The notes below the pieces were generated by a model. It saw nothing but the letters and a program-made list of their open reading frames with translations. It was not told the DNA's origin and made no database searches. A DNA stretch of 64,000 nt, taken from NCBI GenBank assembly GCA_018268395.1, contig JAFDWQ010000003.1, positions 577,259 to 641,258 on the forward strand, in the 5' to 3' direction. Made by a program: the position numbers and the translations under genes. This document shows positions 61,307 through 64,000 of the stretch, piece by piece. This DNA comes from Armatimonadota bacterium. Its GTDB lineage: Bacteria > Armatimonadota > Fimbriimonadia > Fimbriimonadales > Fimbriimonadaceae. How positions within the stretch are numbered: position 1 is the stretch's first letter; each line of letters starts with the position of its first letter.

Positions 61307-63295
61307 TCACGGCAGACCGATCGGCAAGACGGGGGCCAAGTCGCCGTTGACGACCAGGGCGAACCCCTGCGTCCCGCCTTGGGCCACCTTGGGAACCGAG
61401 ATCGTGATCTCATAGGCGCCCGGCACGGGAGCGTTGAAGACGACCATCTCGGTCGAGTTCTTCGCGTCCGCCGCACCGCCCGGGGTCGATTCGCCCAACG
61501 TCGTGTTGAACACGTTGCCGAGGTACGTCGATCCGGTGGGAGCGACCACCTTAAGGTCGACGTCGTTCACTGCGGCGCTGCTCGCGTTCACGGTCGCTGC
61601 ATAGTCCGTGAAGCTCATGGTGATCCGGAGCGGAGCGTTCGCGTCCTTGACGATCACGGTGAACGTCCGGGACGAACCTTGAGCCAAGCCTTGCGCACGG
61701 CGGACGTCCCAGAACCACGTCCGGCGTTGCTCGCCAGGGAACCAAAGGACGTTGTCGGCTAAGAGCCGACCGAAGCCCTCGTTGTTCGTGGGGTAGCCGC
61801 TCACCCCCGTCATGTCCACCCCACCGTTCATGACCGTCGCCCGGATCAACGCACCGCTCGCGTTCCAACTGCTGAACGGCGTCACCGAACCTTTGGCGAA
61901 GCGGCCCTCCTTGTACCACTGACGGATCAAGGCCGCCTCGCCCGTGATCGCAGGACACGCCATCGACGTCCCCGAGAGCGAGGCGAACGTATCGTTGCTG
62001 CCGTTCGCAGAGACGATCCCGATGCCGGGCGCGAAGATCTCCGGCTTGCGGCGGCCGTCCGAGGTCGGGCCACGCCCGCCGGAACCGATCGTGTGCTGGC
62101 TCGGAGTCTGGTTCGTCGCGCCGACGCCCAGGCAACTCTTCGCGTTCTCAGGCGTCTTGAGCAATGACTGGTTCGTGACCGCGAACGCGACCATCGCGTC
62201 CTCGAAGTCGTAGCTGAACTGGTCGATCGCTTGGCACCAGCTCGTGTAGGCCGTCGTGGAGTCGTCGCCCCACGAGTTCGAATGGTCACGGGCGCCGGCG
62301 TTGTAGGCCGCGACGAACTTGGAATAGAGGTTGCTGCTGTTGACCGTCCCCAGGTTCGTGAACGCGATCTTCGCCTTCGTCGCGTGACCGTTGTTCAACG
62401 TCAGACCGTTGACCGGCTCGCGGTCGCCGGCGATCGTCCCCGCCGTGTGCGTGCCGTGGCTGTCCGAGCCCTGCGTCCCGCTGTACATCACGACCTTGCG
62501 GTGGTTCGGGCCGATCGGGTTCCCGTTCGGGTCCTTGAAGCAGTTGTGGTTCATCGACATCGCCCCGTCGATCAATCCCACGGTCATGTTCTGCCCCTTC
62601 AGGCCGTGGTCCCACAGAGGACGCGAGTTCGTCACGTTGGACTGCACGACCCATGTCGTCTTGTCGTTGCGGAAGCTCCACTCGCCCGACTCCTCGATGA
62701 ACTGCACCGCACCGACCTTGGCCAGCGACTTGACCGCGTCCAACCTGCCGCGGACTTCGACCAGCTCGTGTCGCCCGATCGCACCTTGCGAGACGACGTC
62801 GAGCCCGGCGGCTGAAGCCGCCCTGACGACGGCCGAAATCTCCTCACCGACGAAGACGTGGACGGTCGCCCTGACTTGGCCGGCGGCCCGCTCGGCCTGC
62901 CGCTCCGGGGTCGCGAACGAGCGCAGACCCAGTTCCGGGCTGAGCTTATAGAACGGATGGAAGCTGCCGTACCAGCTCGCGAGGCCCGCCTTGGAAGCCG
63001 CGCGCAAGGCGCTCGGTCGGCCCTTGACGATGTACGTGTCGTCGGGCAGATAGGCGTCGATACGGAGCCCGAGGGCCTCGATCCGGCGCTGGCCCGCTTC
63101 CGAGAAGGAGCCAGGGGTCTGCAGGAGGAAGCGTCCGACCGCGTCGGAGACGACGGGGGCGGACTTCCAAGCGGCGGGCACGACGGGTTCGGATCTCGAA
63201 GGGTCGAATTCCAGCGCTTTCAGCTTGACGCTCCCGGCAAAAGAGAAAGATGCGGCGCAGGCCGCCAGGGCAAGGGACGTAGTTCGTCGGATCAT
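61307..63295 (-). CDS. Secreted subtilisin-like serine protease (S8)
   Basis: The 662-residue product has a signal peptide (MIRRTTSLALAACAASFSF), a propeptide-like region up to about residue 210, and an S8 catalytic domain with Asp in VGLIDGAMS, His in SDSHGTHTAGT, and Ser in SGTSMACPAITG. Asn of the oxyanion hole is in VAFAVTNQS or nearby and should be checked. A C-terminal beta-sandwich (PPC-like: PVPGAYEITISVP) follows. The end of the gene borders the strong hairpin. Signal and architecture indicate an extracellular protease. Confidence 0.93.
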   Translation of the reverse strand: MIRRTTSLALAACAASFSFAGSVKLKALEFDPSRSEPVVPAAWKSAPVVSDAVGRFLLQTPGSFSEAGQRRIEALGLRIDAYLPDDTYIVKGRPSALRAASKAGLASWYGSFHPFYKLSPELGLRSFATPERQAERAAGQVRATVHVFVGEEISAVVRAASAAGLDVVSQGAIGRHELVEVRGRLDAVKSLAKVGAVQFIEESGEWSFRNDKTTWVVQSNVTNSRPLWDHGLKGQNMTVGLIDGAMSMNHNCFKDPNGNPIGPNHRKVVMYSGTQGSDSHGTHTAGTIAGDREPVNGLTLNNGHATKAKIAFTNLGTVNSSNLYSKFVAAYNAGARDHSNSWGDDSTTAYTSWCQAIDQFSYDFEDAMVAFAVTNQSLLKTPENAKSCLGVGATNQTPSQHTIGSGGRGPTSDGRRKPEIFAPGIGIVSANGSNDTFASLSGTSMACPAITGEAALIRQWYKEGRFAKGSVTPFSSWNASGALIRATVMNGGVDMTGVSGYPTNNEGFGRLLADNVLWFPGEQRRTWFWDVRRAQGLAQGSSRTFTVIVKDANAPLRITMSFTDYAATVNASSAAVNDVDLKVVAPTGSTYLGNVFNTTLGESTPGGAADAKNSTEMVVFNAPVPGAYEITISVPKVAQGGTQGFALVVNGDLAPVLPIGLP

Positions 63296-63371
63296 GGGGT
63301 GACACCCGAAAGAATCCCTCCGATTCTAACCGGACCGCCCCTCGGAAGGCACCTTTTCCAAGAACGTTGCG

Positions 63372-63377
63372 TAGACT
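63372..63377 (+). promoter_or_regulatory. -10 box (TAGACT) of a probable leaderless promoter
   Basis: TAGACT ends eight bases before the ATG at 63386, with no Shine-Dalgarno in the gap. Confidence 0.45.
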
Positions 63378-63385
63378 TGCCAGGT

Positions 63386-63898
63386 ATGAGCCCGCTCACC
63401 GTTTTCGCCGCGACCCTCGCCCTCTTCGGCCAAGACGCCGCTCCCAAGTCCGATTACAGCGCCGATACGAAGACGGTGGAGTCGACCGTGCTCGCGCTTT
63501 ATGACGTCATCTCCGGCCCCGCCGAGAAGAAGCGGGACTGGGCCAGGTTCCGCAACCTCTTCGCTCCGGGCGCCCGGATGGTGCCGAACTTCAAGCGCGG
63601 CGACAAGTTCGCGACGATGGTGCTCACCACCGAGGACTACGTGACCAAAGCCGGGCCGGCCCTCGAAAAGGACGGGTTCTTCGAGAAGGAGGTCAGTCGT
63701 AAGGTCGAGGAGTACGGGCCGATCGCCCACGTGTTCACCACCTACGAGTCGCGGCTCAAGTCCCCCGAGGAGAAGCCGTTCGACCGGGGCATCAACAGCG
63801 TCCAACTGTCATTCGACGGTGAGCGGTGGTGGATCCAGTCGATCGTCTGGGCGGGCGAAAGCGCGGCCGGACCGATCCCCTCGAAGTACGGCGGCTGA
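63386..63898 (+). CDS. Exported NTF2-like protein
   Basis: The 170-residue product has a short hydrophobic N-terminus (MSPLTVFAATLALFG) and an NTF2/SnoaL-like body: VLALYDVISGPAEKKRDWAR, LFAPGARMVPNF, and FDGERWWIQSIVWAGES. It may be an exported cone-fold protein with small-ligand or polymer-binding function, not identifiable further. It is divergent from the protease gene. Confidence 0.8.
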   Translation: MSPLTVFAATLALFGQDAAPKSDYSADTKTVESTVLALYDVISGPAEKKRDWARFRNLFAPGARMVPNFKRGDKFATMVLTTEDYVTKAGPALEKDGFFEKEVSRKVEEYGPIAHVFTTYESRLKSPEEKPFDRGINSVQLSFDGERWWIQSIVWAGESAAGPIPSKYGG

Positions 63899-63964
63899 GC
63901 CGCTTCGAGAGAGGCTTCGAGACGCTAAGGTACCGACGCCTGTCCTGAAAGGAACGGGCCGGCT

Positions 63965-64000
63965 CATGGCAAGAAGTGGCCCTTTCATGGCAAGAAATGG
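63965..64000. repeat. Start of a 21-bp period repeat at the right edge
   Basis: The 15-mer catggcaagaagtgg at 63965-63979 recurs as catggcaagaaatgg at 63986-64000 (one change), separated by six bases. The window ends there, so only two copies are visible. It could be the beginning of a longer tandem array; CRISPR cannot be claimed from two short copies. Confidence 0.5.

Noticed and set aside
63965..64000. CRISPR array
   Set aside because: Only two 15-base copies six bases apart are visible; no spacer-length gaps and no cas genes nearby.

Overview
The window reads as a chromosomal segment of a GC-rich bacterium with densely packed, mostly housekeeping genes. The best guess is the phylum Armatimonadota, class Fimbriimonadia. 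This is an inference from several features together: folate-dependent TrmFO, an HspR/HAIR heat-shock circuit, a PEP-CTERM protein, a CarB C-terminal half standing alone, and many genes that have a TAnnnT box just before the start codon instead of a Shine-Dalgarno. I saw no phage, insertion sequence, CRISPR array or rRNA operon.

Layout. 1-1.0 kb: a PP2C-like phosphatase (cut by the left edge) and a TerY-like vWA protein. 1.1-6.6 kb: secreted protein, 8-oxoguanine glycosylase, LuxR-type regulator with galactokinase, M20 dipeptidase, pyrophosphatase. 7.1-11 kb: CoA-transferase subunits, a degenerate receiver protein, and an NfeD-flotillin pair whose flotillin frame is broken by an in-frame TAA. 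11-17.4 kb: MtnA, pyrimidine phosphorylase, Maf, tRNA-Ser, divergent SDR, Ser/Thr kinase, zinc-ribbon protein. 17.5-28.3 kb: lipoproteins, ThpR, a GH65-like lipoprotein, tRNA-Val, a membrane/spermidine-synthase-like fusion, S10 peptidase, a DUF2779 nuclease, a PilZ protein and tRNA-Arg(GCG). 28.3-42.2 kb: DUF151 nuclease, CarB C-terminal half, GH2 enzyme, PrpD-like protein, AccD-AccA, YjbQ, HAD phosphatase, LeuB, LtrA, TrmFO, Aat. 42.3-64 kb: PEP-CTERM protein, double-XRE regulator, GspE/PilB-like ATPase, SurE, HD-GYP protein, FolC, redoxin, LL-DAP aminotransferase, DnaJ-HspR behind a HAIR operator, HDOD protein, a very large secreted protein, an EF-G paralogue, GNAT, subtilisin-like protease, and the start of a 21-bp repeat at the right edge.

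How the genes work together. Core metabolism is represented by fatty acid initiation (AccA/AccD), leucine and lysine synthesis (LeuB, DapL), pyrimidine/arginine precursor synthesis (CarB half), folate (FolC), methionine salvage (MtnA) and nucleoside salvage. Signalling is rich: Ser/Thr kinase and PP2C, PilZ and HD-GYP (cyclic-di-GMP), HDOD, and several one-component regulators. Most operons are two genes long, and many transcription units seem to begin with leaderless or near-leaderless promoters, while internal operon genes use stop/start overlaps or real Shine-Dalgarno sites.
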